A stretch of 29,280 bases of DNA from Sphaeroforma arctica JP610 (lineage: Eukaryota; Opisthokonta; Ichthyosporea; Ichthyophonida): the NCBI RefSeq assembly GCF_001186125.1, contig NW_014040555.1:176961-206240 (forward strand), read 5' to 3'. This document shows, piece after piece, positions 22,001 through 29,280 of this stretch; positions within the stretch are counted from its first letter, which is position 1, and each line of letters begins with the position of its first letter. Made by a program: the position numbers and the translations under genes. Below the pieces are notes generated by a model. That model was not told the origin of the DNA. It worked only from the letters and a program-made list of their open reading frames with translations, and ran no database searches.

Positions 22001-25000
22001 GCTTGTACTAGCGATAATTTTAATTCGCGATGTTCTCTCACCGGGTATATTGGCATGCAAAACGGCGTTCAATTTGCTTCACACTTGCTTTTCAAGACGT
22101 TGGTATGAGAAACATCCACCTCCCCGCTACGCAAGCGTATTTAGTCATTACTAAACTATGCCCATTCACCAGAAAACAAGCACTTTACTGATTTAAGTAC
22201 ATGTTAGTACTTTTAAATATTCTAAAACACCCAACCGATATTGTGCCAAGTCAGGACGCATATATGTATGCTCATTCTGTCACAAGTACGTAAGATTCAC
22301 ATATATGGGCATGAGCAATGCAGGTTTATAAAACCCTGGGGTCATCAAAATTAGAATTAAGATGTACCGCTTCACAAGTGTGTGCGTAGGTGGATACAAG
22401 CACTACATCCGTAGAGCAGCAAATAAAGATTCCCACACACGAACTTAACAAGCTACGAATGACTACGTTATAATAAACAGAAAACGGGACAAAACCAGAC
22501 CAGCGACCAAATAGAGGTGCGACTTGCGTATCAAACTAAACGTAAGCAAATTATAATCAATCAATAGCTACCGAAGACATGATATCGATTCTGTGTATAT
22601 TGTGCACACACCAGACCTATATCCAGACCAACACAAAGCTTATATAGAATTAGACATAACAATACAAAGCTTATATAGGAAAAGACATTTCAATACAATT
22701 CTTATGTAGTTTTAGACGCACCAATACAAAGTTTATATAGAAATGAACATAGCAATACAAAGCTTATATAGAATTTAAAGTACCAAGACAATACTTATTA
22801 GAATTAGACATCCCAATACAAAGCTTCTATAGAACTAGACATACCAATACAAAGCTTATATAGGATTAGACATCCCAAGACAAAGCCTATATAGAATTAG
22901 ACCTACCAATACAAAGCTAATGCATAATTAGTCATTCCAATACAAAGCCTATATAGAATTAGACCTACCAATACAAAGTTAATACATAATTAGACATTCC
23001 AATACAAATCCTATATAGAATTAGATACCAATACAGAGCTAATACAAAATCAGACATTTCAATTGATATTATGTAGAATTAGACCCACCAATACAAAGCT
23101 GTTACATATTTAGACATACCAATATAAAGCTTATATAGAAGTAGACCTACCAATGGCTCTGATTGGTCCCGTAGAAGCCAGCCACACCATTCAAAACGTT
23201 TTCTTTGACGAACTCCCACGGCACAATCACCAACTGGCCGTACATGTAGGAATCTAGGCCCACGGAGAGCGTGAAAATAGGAACGCTGGAAGCGTAGGAG
23301 AAAACAATGGTAAATCGTTTGTATATCGCTGTTGAAGTATCCGATTGAAAGAGACTGAAAAAGTCGGGGTTGTTTGACCTATAATGCTGCATGCTGTGCC
23401 ACACATTGCCGTGTCTGCTAAGAGAGTGAGGTTGGAGTGGACAAGTGGCCCAAAGGGATGTGTATTTGAGAGTTATGCGGCAACATAACGACTTTATGTT
23501 TGAGGTATATTCTTGGGTGTATGCTGATGCGTGAGAGCGTATGTGCATATCTACGAGACTTTATATTATCGACGCCTGTGCCGTGTCGAAGTGTAGTATG
23601 CGTTAGTTCTGGCTAAATATGGCAGGACAGCCGCGCTTGACTATAAGAATATCGGACCGCAGAGAATGTGGAATACACTACTGGAAAGGACTTTTTGCCA
23701 TTTGTCTTAGGTCAACCCTTACTCATTATATGATCACGTTTCAAATAGTAGGGGTCGGAGTGAAAAGTCTACTACGCGTGATCATATGATACTTAAAACC
23801 TGCGTGAGAGGCATTTGAAGCAAATATTGTGAGTACTATCCGTGCAAGGCACGTTGTATATATTCAGCAGCAGACCCTACCCGATGAGTGCAGCGTCACA
23901 AACGAACGGTCAATCCATGTCGGCTACAGCACAACTGCTTAGATATTGACCAATCTGTATAAGCCCCCTACCGTCTGTACACACACACAACACATATGTA
24001 AGAGAGTAGGTAGCTATCACACCCCTGCAGGGCACAATGCCAATCAATAGAACAAGTCGATACCACGTACGCTGAAGCTGATGCGCTCGTACACTCTTGC
24101 ACACATCAACGCGGATAGACTTATAGCTGACAGACACACTCATGCCCCACAAACAGCGACTCGAGAAACGATGTTGTACTAGAACGGCTATACCAAAATA
24201 CCCAGGATAGTTATTCGGCAATTCTACTATTAAAACCACATCACTAGCTATTCCGGTAAAACAGAGACCCGGTATTGTATTGACATTGCCAATCGGCCAC
24301 ACACATACCCAATGCAAAGAACATCGCCTAGGAGCGCAAGCCGATGGTCGGTGTACCACAGCTGATAGAGCCCCAGGGCAGCCCATAGTAATGCACTGGT
24401 CGGTCTCACCACGCACGAACAGGCCGCCCAAAAGAGCGCGCCTTTAAAGGAACTGTGTGAGAGTGATTACCGGAGAAGTAGGGTATTATGTAGGGATACT
24501 ATGTATGGATACTATGTACTATGTAGCGATACTATACAGGGACACTATGTCTGGATACCATGTAGGGATACTATGTAGGGATAATATGTAGGGACACTAT
24601 GTATGGATACGATGTAGGCATACTATACAGAGACACTATGTACGTATACTTTGTATGGATACTTTGTATGTATACTATGTAGGGATACGCTGTCTGGATA
24701 CTTTGTATGGATACTATGTCTGGATGTGTGTCTACAAGCTAGCTGCACTGAAAAATAGTAAACAATATGTGAAGGTGGGAAAGAATGCATGGTTGTGTAT
24801 GTGTATATACCAGCAACACTATGTCAAAGTACAGCTACATTGTGGGCTATGACCACTATATGTATGTGCAAATAAGTTACTATTTCCTTGTAACGTAAGT
24901 CCTACAGAAACGCCCAGGCAAAAGCAACATAGCAGATATAGGCGATTGTAGGTGTTTCCCAGTAGAGCACATACGGTTCCTCTCGGGTGGCTACCTATCC

Positions 25001-27556
25001 ACCTTCATGCACAAGCCAATACACACCTACCCCCCCCCCCCCCCCACCCACAGCCCCCGACACACATACCAACACACAGACGCACGCATACATCCTACCG
25101 CCTATCATCTGGCTTCACATCAATGCCAGGCCAATGCCAGAGATCGAGTGCCACGGTTGTGAAGATCATCTCCACAGAGTTCGACAGCGTGCGACCGCTC
25201 AGGTACCACATAGACCAGCTCAGCAGTGAGCAGAACAGCGTCATCCGCGCAGCCTCACGCCCAAACGTACGATACGCCAGCCTGCAAGCAAGTACATGAA
25301 TGAATACGATTACGTATACTGAAAAAGATATGTGTGTGTGTGCAAATGATATGTTTGGTGTAATGTATACGATCAGATATATAGATAGTGTATGTGTTGG
25401 CACGCACGTGAGCACCCTTATATATCAATGATGCACTTGAGAGTACATTCTGACAGTACTACGTCTGATTGGAAGTTCTGTACCTAATATTGAGGCGGTA
25501 TGTTCTATACTATAGCCTGAATACAATAACCAGCAACCATCTACACTCCACGAAAAGCTTGCACGTGCAACGCCTCCACGAGCCATCACAGACGTATCAA
25601 CATCTATCCTACACAGGCGAGTATCCCTACGGACAAGTGGTTTATTTGTAATGGACTGTGTGTTCAATGTACTGCAACTGCACAAAGCGATTCGTGTGGT
25701 CTCCAAGCACGTGGGCCATGCACTTGACACAACTGATATGCAGATGGTTGAACTTTTCGGACGAGTTAAGTGTCTTCACGGGGAGCGATGGGAGACTCAT
25801 AGACAACAGGTACTCCCATCACGTGGATCGAAGCAACTCGTGCGCAAAAAGTTAACTGCTATTATTGGGGTTGAATAGCCAACTAACAAGCCATGCCACA
25901 GGGTGATCCAGTGGACTCTGACTCTGAATGGCACTACTTGCTCAGCATGTAGGTACGTGCATTTGCAGACAACCGCCACCCCGCAAACGCACAACCAATC
26001 GACAGTACTCACATACATGAAGAAATAGCCTCGCAACAAGTCTGTGACTTCGAATAAGTGGTAGTGGTGACACACTGAGGTGTGTTGTATCTTGCAGTCA
26101 CGCTCACGGATAGAGCACTCACATTTGTATGAGGAATGACGATCCAAAACGTAGTAATTGTTGCTAACCTCCAATGCGAATCGTTCGTTTCATAGCATAT
26201 ATACACTCATACACTCAGAAGCTTGGACTCAATCCTGTCATGTGCATGTAAGCATACATACATACGTACACTCACGCACAAACATACGTACACTCTCACG
26301 CACATACAGTTTGAGTTCTGAATTGCAAATTGTTTGTCAGAGCAACCGGAAGCAGAGAGTGGGTGTTAAACGTCACCGAAAAACTGTGATGCTTCTATTT
26401 AGCCTAAAAGAACACGCGGATCCAAACTTAAAAAAAACATAAAAAAACATACGTGTGCGTATAGTGTATCAATCCTTATATGTACACTAACCACACATCA
26501 TAAAAACCTATACTTTGCCAGCGCTCACTCACCACTTGATATCCTCACTAGCACACATATACGATACTACTTATCTACACATAGCACGCTCATACTCAGC
26601 ACTATCTGCCAGATAAAACGCAAGGCAAGTGTAAGTATGGCGTATTATTCCTTATATATACTATTGCAGACATCATCGGACACCTATACAAAGACAGCTT
26701 CCAAACATCATCCTAATCTAAGCTCAGATCCCATGTATGTGCACAGGATATCAACTCTTGCTTGTGCATTAACCACACATAATTCATATCTATACAGAGT
26801 TAGCTCTCTCACAGACTCCAGCATCCCCTACAGCCGACGTATACGATAGTACATATCTACACATAGTAGGCTCATGTCTAGAACTATATACAGTTTAATT
26901 TATAACGCATGCATGCACGTATTGTATTATTTCATACATGTATATTTAACACACCTAACTAAATACCTATACAGAGCCAGCTCACACACACCCTCCAGCA
27001 TCCCCTGCAGCACTCGCGGTATCACCACCAGCATACTGGGCGTATCTATACGCAGCAACTTGAGGGTGTAGAATACAGGCACATACATATACGGATGTGC
27101 AAACCCTCTTATATGCGAAATCCATTCCCATGTGAGGTAGCCTCTACCGTACACAATGACATGTGCTATCTCCAGTGCCTGATACCACTCGTCAGGCGCA
27201 AAGGCGGTGCTCAGACTCCAGGCCTGTAAACCTCGCAATATAATTAGCATACACACATACTTATATTTATCCCCAATGATACCGTTTATAGTATTGTGAC
27301 CGTTGGATGCATTGATAGTGAGTTTAGTTTTTTCTACATTCGCATCGGCATGTGAGTCGTCACTTGTTTTCAATTGCGAGCCTATGTCATCACCTTTAGT
27401 TGAGAGAATTTTGGCGGTGTGTACACTCTTCAGCTTAACAGACGTATCGTCTTGACTGTTTTGAGATGCGTGCACGTCCTTGCTACTGTTTGGATCTCTC
27501 ATAGTGTCGGTATGTGCTGTGTTAGGCGCACTTTCGTGTGATACTGAATTATCCAT
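18997..27556 (-). CDS. PIGB: GPI mannosyltransferase III (PIG-B/GPI10), 8 exons
   Basis: This enzyme adds the third mannose (alpha-1,2) to the glycosylphosphatidylinositol precursor in the ER lumen, using dolichol-phosphate mannose; it is a multi-membrane-span GT22 glycosyltransferase. Coding exons, right to left: 27556-26967, 25281-25099, 24452-24309, 23285-23151, 21755-21665, 21316-20314, 19507-19305, 19095-18997. They total 2,448 nt, or 815 residues plus stop. All introns are GT-AG and the phases agree (2,2,2,2,0,1,0). Landmarks: PDEWYQ (121-126) and GYLTWEW (139-145) of the first luminal loop, then WYLSGRTLSNSVE, CVVRPTSALLW, YGQLVIVPWEF, HKEFRF (399-404), VHQRGTVDVL (526-535), APCHSTPYFSHMH (632-644), MRFLTCPP, PTHIVMF, and FHTHIPDGRVGEQ near the C-terminus, all in the order of animal PIG-B. 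The start ATG follows an in-frame stop. Differences from the roughly 550-residue animal protein are a 100-residue hydrophilic N-terminus and two hydrophilic insertions (about 430-495 and 542-622). Confidence 0.95.
19305..19507 (-). CDS. PIGB: PIG-B exon 7
   Basis: The acceptor is GCTCTTTCGTACAG|GC and the donor is GAACTG|GTAAGA. It encodes KLDLYNLEIKCNDQG and later WPTHIVMFDALLPQVAKVL, matching animal PTHLITFSILEEEISAFL. It enters in phase 1 and leaves in phase 0. Confidence 0.9.
20003..20144. repeat. 71-bp tandem duplication in PIG-B intron 6
   Basis: 20,003-20,073 and 20,074-20,144 share GTGTCTCCCATAATCATTGT, GATCAGT, TATGCATTGCCTTA and CGAATCTATA with few changes. It lies within the 806-nt intron between exons 6 and 7. 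It is recent by its low divergence. Confidence 0.9.
20314..21316 (-). CDS. PIGB: PIG-B exon 6
   Basis: The acceptor is ACACGACAG|GGTCCA and the donor is GACATG|GTATGC. An acceptor 19 nt further in (CTGTATAG) is out of phase and was not used. It encodes GPLLCIAWVVLVHSLLEHKE, FRFIVPMLPL, a hydrophilic insertion (about 430-495), a membrane segment (YWALVVTMATSQLLAGLYF), VHQRGTVDVL, a second hydrophilic insertion (about 542-622), then APCHSTPYFSHMH, MRFLTCPP and DEADRFYADP. Confidence 0.93.
21665..21755 (-). CDS. PIGB: PIG-B exon 5
   Basis: A small 91-nt exon. The acceptor is TATTCATTCTCAG|G and the donor is CGAAGG|GTATGT. It completes the Trp of SHW and continues YLSSAMPTLLAAYLPLFVLG, matching animal [20 protein letters not shown]. 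It ends in phase 0. Confidence 0.9.
22627..23154. repeat. 31-bp minisatellite filling the donor side of PIG-B intron 4
   Basis: About 17 imperfect units of roughly 31 bp. In plus orientation each contains CCAATACAAAGC, then a TATATAGAATTAGACAT-like word. The array runs right up to and across the exon 4 donor. The 10-mer ACCTACCAAT, which on the minus strand is ATTG|GTAGGT, occurs at 22,901, at 22,963, and at the functional donor, 23,145-23,154. Other units carry GTATGT, GTATCT, GTGCGT or GTGGGT at the same place. Confidence 0.9.
23151..23285 (-). CDS. PIGB: PIG-B exon 4
   Basis: The acceptor follows a strong pyrimidine tract, TTTTCTCCTACGCTTCCAG|C. The donor is CATTG|GTAGGT. It encodes VPIFTLSVGLDSYMYGQLVI and WEFVKENVLNGVAGFYG, matching animal DRIFFGQW..vqfNFLkfNVLqnlGtFYG. 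The donor lies at the edge of the intron 4 minisatellite, and its sequence is repeated inside that array. Confidence 0.95.
24309..24452 (-). CDS. PIGB: PIG-B exon 3
   Basis: The acceptor is CACTCTCACACAG|T and the donor is GCATTGG|GTATGT, phase 2 on both sides. It encodes SFKGALFWAACSCVVRPTSA and LLWAALGLY, matching the animal segment with IIRPTAVILW. A longer open frame covers the same DNA in a different frame, but only this frame joins its neighbours and resembles PIG-B. Confidence 0.9.
24478..24729. repeat. 12-bp minisatellite next to the exon 3 acceptor
   Basis: About 20 imperfect copies of GGATACTATGTA (plus orientation), with variants such as GGGACACTATGT and GTATACTTTGTA. The array lies in intron 2 and ends about 25 nt before the exon 3 acceptor, so it occupies the usual branch-point zone. 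Confidence 0.92.
25030..25045. repeat. Poly-C run in PIG-B intron 2
   Basis: Sixteen consecutive C on the plus strand (G on the transcribed-sense strand), inside a CA/CCCA-rich stretch about 60 nt downstream of the exon 2 donor. Confidence 0.95.
25099..25281 (-). CDS. PIGB: PIG-B exon 2
   Basis: The acceptor is GTACTTGCTTGCAG|G and the donor is AGGCG|GTAGGA, phase 2 on both sides. It encodes LAYRTFGREAARMTLFC and then WYLSGRTLSNSVE, matching the segment of animal PIG-B containing WYCCTRTLTNTME. It ends in a hydrophilic loop, DVKPDDRR. Confidence 0.93.
25282..26966 (-). other. PIG-B intron 1; no gene recognised inside
   Basis: A 1,685-nt intron. A plus-strand open frame of 75 codons at 25,651-25,878 is protein-like but unrecognised. 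The right part (about 26,200-26,960) has loosely repeated CACTC, CATACAT and CTATACA words, including two related blocks near 26,770-26,850 and 26,950-27,010 (ACAGAGTTAGCTC and ACAGAGCCAGCTC, each followed by CTCCAGCATCCCCT). The second block overlaps the end of exon 1, so part of exon 1 appears to have been duplicated into the intron. Confidence 0.6.
26967..27556 (-). CDS. PIGB: PIG-B exon 1
   Basis: Starts at ATG GAT AAT TCA; the same frame has a TAA about 50 nt upstream, inside the TATATAAAGG word. Residues 1-100 are hydrophilic and rich in Ser, Asp, Thr and Lys. Residues 101-120 are hydrophobic, then come the GT22 PDE motif and the LTWEW block. The donor is TATAG|GTATTT, phase 2. A second candidate donor 12 nt later keeps the frame, but it would insert four extra residues compared with the animal protein. 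Confidence 0.9.
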
Positions 27557-27595
27557 ACGTCGGGTCACGTCGATTGAACAGGCTATGTATCTCGA

Positions 27596-27605
27596 CCTTT
27601 ATATA
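27596..27605 (-). promoter_or_regulatory. TATA-like box of the PIG-B gene
   Basis: TATATAAAGG on the minus strand, 40-49 nt before the chosen ATG. If functional, it would give a very short 5' untranslated leader of about 10-20 nt. It also contains the in-frame TAA that supports the chosen start. Confidence 0.4.
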
Positions 27606-28380
27606 GAGTCTCTTTGTACCTATCCAACACGAACGATGCTTTATAAGCAGCCCTAAACTTTACATTCAGTATGATAAATTTTTAAAAATTTCAAATACGT
27701 ATCCAACACAAGTATTGTACAGTTTTAGGTACAGAAAGTAGTTGCTTTAAGTATGATCAGTATGCGGGCGTATGTTGTACACTCATACTGAATCGACATT
27801 TTTCAAGCAATTGAGACACTATTTCGGCGTTACAATGATCATAACTGTGCTTGTTTCTATCAAGGGGTAACGAAATGGGTTTAATCGTCGCACACAGTGT
27901 AACGAAATACGTGTACACGCATACTTATATGTAGAGAGATATGTGTAATCAGTTGGCTACGGTGCACCGGTATTCACTTGCTGTCACAGCTGTCAAATGT
28001 CAAGTGTCACATATCAAATGTCAAAGGCCAATGTCGATTTGTCATAAACTCCAAAGACGTGGGCAGAGTTGGGCACAGCCTCACAGGCCACAGGGAAGCC
28101 TTCGAAACCACGCGTCGAGCATTGTCATCAATTTATGAATTACATATGTAAAATTATACATCAGTCACAGATGTTTACATATGTGTGTATGTAGGACGTT
28201 GCTACACATACTATTGGAAGTACGTTAGCGTATGTAGACATCGTCTTGGTATAGGATAGTACGCACTCTTGCTGTATAAGGGCATACATATATCCGTACC
28301 AGTATTACAACCTCACACAGGTATACATCTAAACAGGTCTTTATAGGCAATATATAGTTGGATCTACAGCTTGGTGCATT
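27606..28380. other. Divergent intergenic region
   Basis: About 800 nt between the PIG-B start and the divergent small ORF, likely holding both promoters. It contains a cluster of TGTCA words at about 27,984-28,030 (CTGTCAAATGTCAAGTGTCA and repeats), which could be a protein-binding cluster or a small degenerate repeat. A TATATAG word at 28,351-28,357 precedes the 28,381 start by about 25 nt. Confidence 0.4.
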
Positions 28381-28911
28381 ATGATGAGGTTACCGAAGTG
28401 CAGTACTCACTGTAGAGTGGCTCTCGGGTTTATCAAAATAACACAGCGACCATCCGCTCACACTCACGCTATAGTGAACCAAGTCTATAATAAAGCAACA
28501 CGAGCACAATACATCACATCATCTACTTGTAGTAGCCTACAGACGTCTGTATGCGATAGCTTATCTAGGGGGACAAGTACATGTACATCGTCACGCGCCA
28601 GAGGGTTTCACACACAGGTAGCATTGAATGCTGCCAAGCCTAAGAGTGTACTATACGACCAGACGAATAACCCTGCACATAAGACACAGGGTAGGTCTAA
28701 TAGAGGGAGCGATGCTAAAAATAGAATAGGTACAGGAGGTATGAGGCCTAGGAAACCAACAAGGTTTGGGAGTAACACGTCGAAGACATACTCAGGACAT
28801 AGTACGGACAAAGTAGGCGGGGCTGAGGCAAAGAAAGAGAAATTTGTTTACAACACAGTCAAACCAGCTGGGGCCGGCAAAACGTGGGAGCGATACTATC
28901 CGAAATCGTAA
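28381..28911 (+). CDS. Small basic protein, probably mitochondrial, unknown family
   Basis: This 176-residue open frame starts at the first of two adjacent ATGs. The first 57 residues contain no Asp or Glu but many Arg, Lys, Ser and Thr, typical of a mitochondrial targeting presequence. SSRARGFHTQ at about residues 69-78 looks like a processing site. The remaining roughly 100 residues are basic, rich in Gly, Ser and Lys, and end in AGAGKTWERYYPKS. I do not recognise the family; a mitoribosomal or respiratory-complex accessory protein is conceivable but unproven. The stop TAA lies inside TCGTAAGTG, which is also a good 5' splice site, so this may be the first exon of a longer gene. It is divergent from PIG-B. 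Confidence 0.6.
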   Translation: MMRLPKCSTHCRVALGFIKITQRPSAHTHAIVNQVYNKATRAQYITSSTCSSLQTSVCDSLSRGTSTCTSSRARGFHTQVALNAAKPKSVLYDQTNNPAHKTQGRSNRGSDAKNRIGTGGMRPRKPTRFGSNTSKTYSGHSTDKVGGAEAKKEKFVYNTVKPAGAGKTWERYYPKS

Positions 28912-29174
28912 GTGTATTGGCAGTTGATTGAACTTTTCCTGCATAGTTAGTGTGGATGTGTTGACTCAATGTATAGATGTGTAGTATGTATGCATGTACT
29001 ACTTGATCACTTTATGCGTGAAGAATATCGTAAATCGAGCGCATTCTTAATTCGACTGTACATATCAGAAAACAACTCTTTTTCTATTACATTATATGTC
29101 AAATGCCAGTTCCTGCATATGCACCCGTCCACGTATGCGAATACATCATATCTATGTTTTTATTGATATACAAG

Positions 29175-29175
<1 letters not shown>
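28912..29175. other. Downstream of the small ORF; nothing recognised
   Basis: AT-rich DNA with short open frames of no recognisable content. It would be 3' untranslated or intronic sequence of the 28,381 gene. Confidence 0.3.
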
Positions 29176-29225
<50 letters not shown>

Positions 29226-29234
29226 TAGATAGAC

Positions 29235-29280
<46 letters not shown>
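29176..29280. repeat. Compound microsatellite (TA)n, (GATA)n, (CA)n, (AT)n
   Basis: A (TA)n run of about 46 bp is followed by a short GATA run, a (CA)n run of about 22 bp, and a final (AT)n run that reaches the window edge. Confidence 0.98.

Noticed and set aside
22600-23150. CRISPR-like array, because of regular 31-bp spacing
   Set aside because: The units are contiguous diverging tandem copies without unique spacers, inside an intron of a eukaryotic gene. It is a minisatellite.
23910-24431. 173-codon minus-strand open frame covering exon 3 of PIG-B
   Set aside because: Only the neighbouring frame encodes CVVRPTSALLW, matches PIG-B and has splice phases that join exons 2 and 4. The long frame is a shadow that runs into intron 3.
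24655-24852. Plus-strand ORF with repeated DTLY.YYV words
   Set aside because: It is simply the translation of the 12-bp minisatellite in intron 2.
26955-26966. Alternative exon 1 donor, TTAG|GTGTGTT, 12 nt further into the intron
   Set aside because: It keeps the frame but adds four residues. The first donor gives a gap-free alignment to the animal protein. It could still be a minor isoform.
1-29280. tRNA or rRNA genes
   Set aside because: I looked for conserved tRNA arm words and rRNA core words on both strands and found nothing convincing.

Overview
This is nuclear DNA from a eukaryote, probably a small-celled one with a repeat-rich genome. It carries an intron-containing gene with GT-AG splice sites, Ty3/gypsy-type retroelement remains, many micro- and minisatellites, and no operons or bacterial-style ribosome binding sites. 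The host gene resembles its animal counterpart closely, so an opisthokont such as an ichthyosporean or another unicellular holozoan is a reasonable guess. That guess is inference only.

Left part (1-12,070): a graveyard of mobile DNA. A decayed, unrecognised coding region lies on the minus strand (about 230-2,370). It is followed on the plus strand by an integrase-like scrap (3,094-3,590), an old broken Ty3/gypsy element with reverse transcriptase, RNase H and integrase remains (about 3,840-8,250), and a second Ty3/gypsy element with RT, RNase H and a chromodomain-like end (about 9,130-12,069). The second element has a recognisable pair of about 270-bp LTRs and a polypurine tract.

Middle (12,070-18,990): AT-rich DNA with no recognisable gene. 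It contains two consecutive pairwise duplications (12,358-12,960), a short direct repeat (13,932-14,009) and a three-copy diverged repeat (17,716-18,203).

Right part (18,997-29,280): the only confidently identified host gene is an eight-exon minus-strand gene for GPI mannosyltransferase III (PIG-B/GPI10, family GT22), at 27,556 down to 18,997. All seven introns have GT-AG ends and matching phases, giving 815 codons. The protein has a long hydrophilic N-terminus and two large hydrophilic insertions compared with animal PIG-B. Two of its introns hold minisatellites that lie against splice sites; one array contains repeated copies of that intron's own 5' splice site. Upstream and divergently oriented is a 176-codon plus-strand ORF (28,381-28,911) with a mitochondrial-presequence-like N-terminus and no recognised family. 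The window ends in (TA)n and (CA)n microsatellites.

I did not find a convincing undescribed multi-gene system. The most unusual structure is the intronic splice-donor array of the PIG-B gene.
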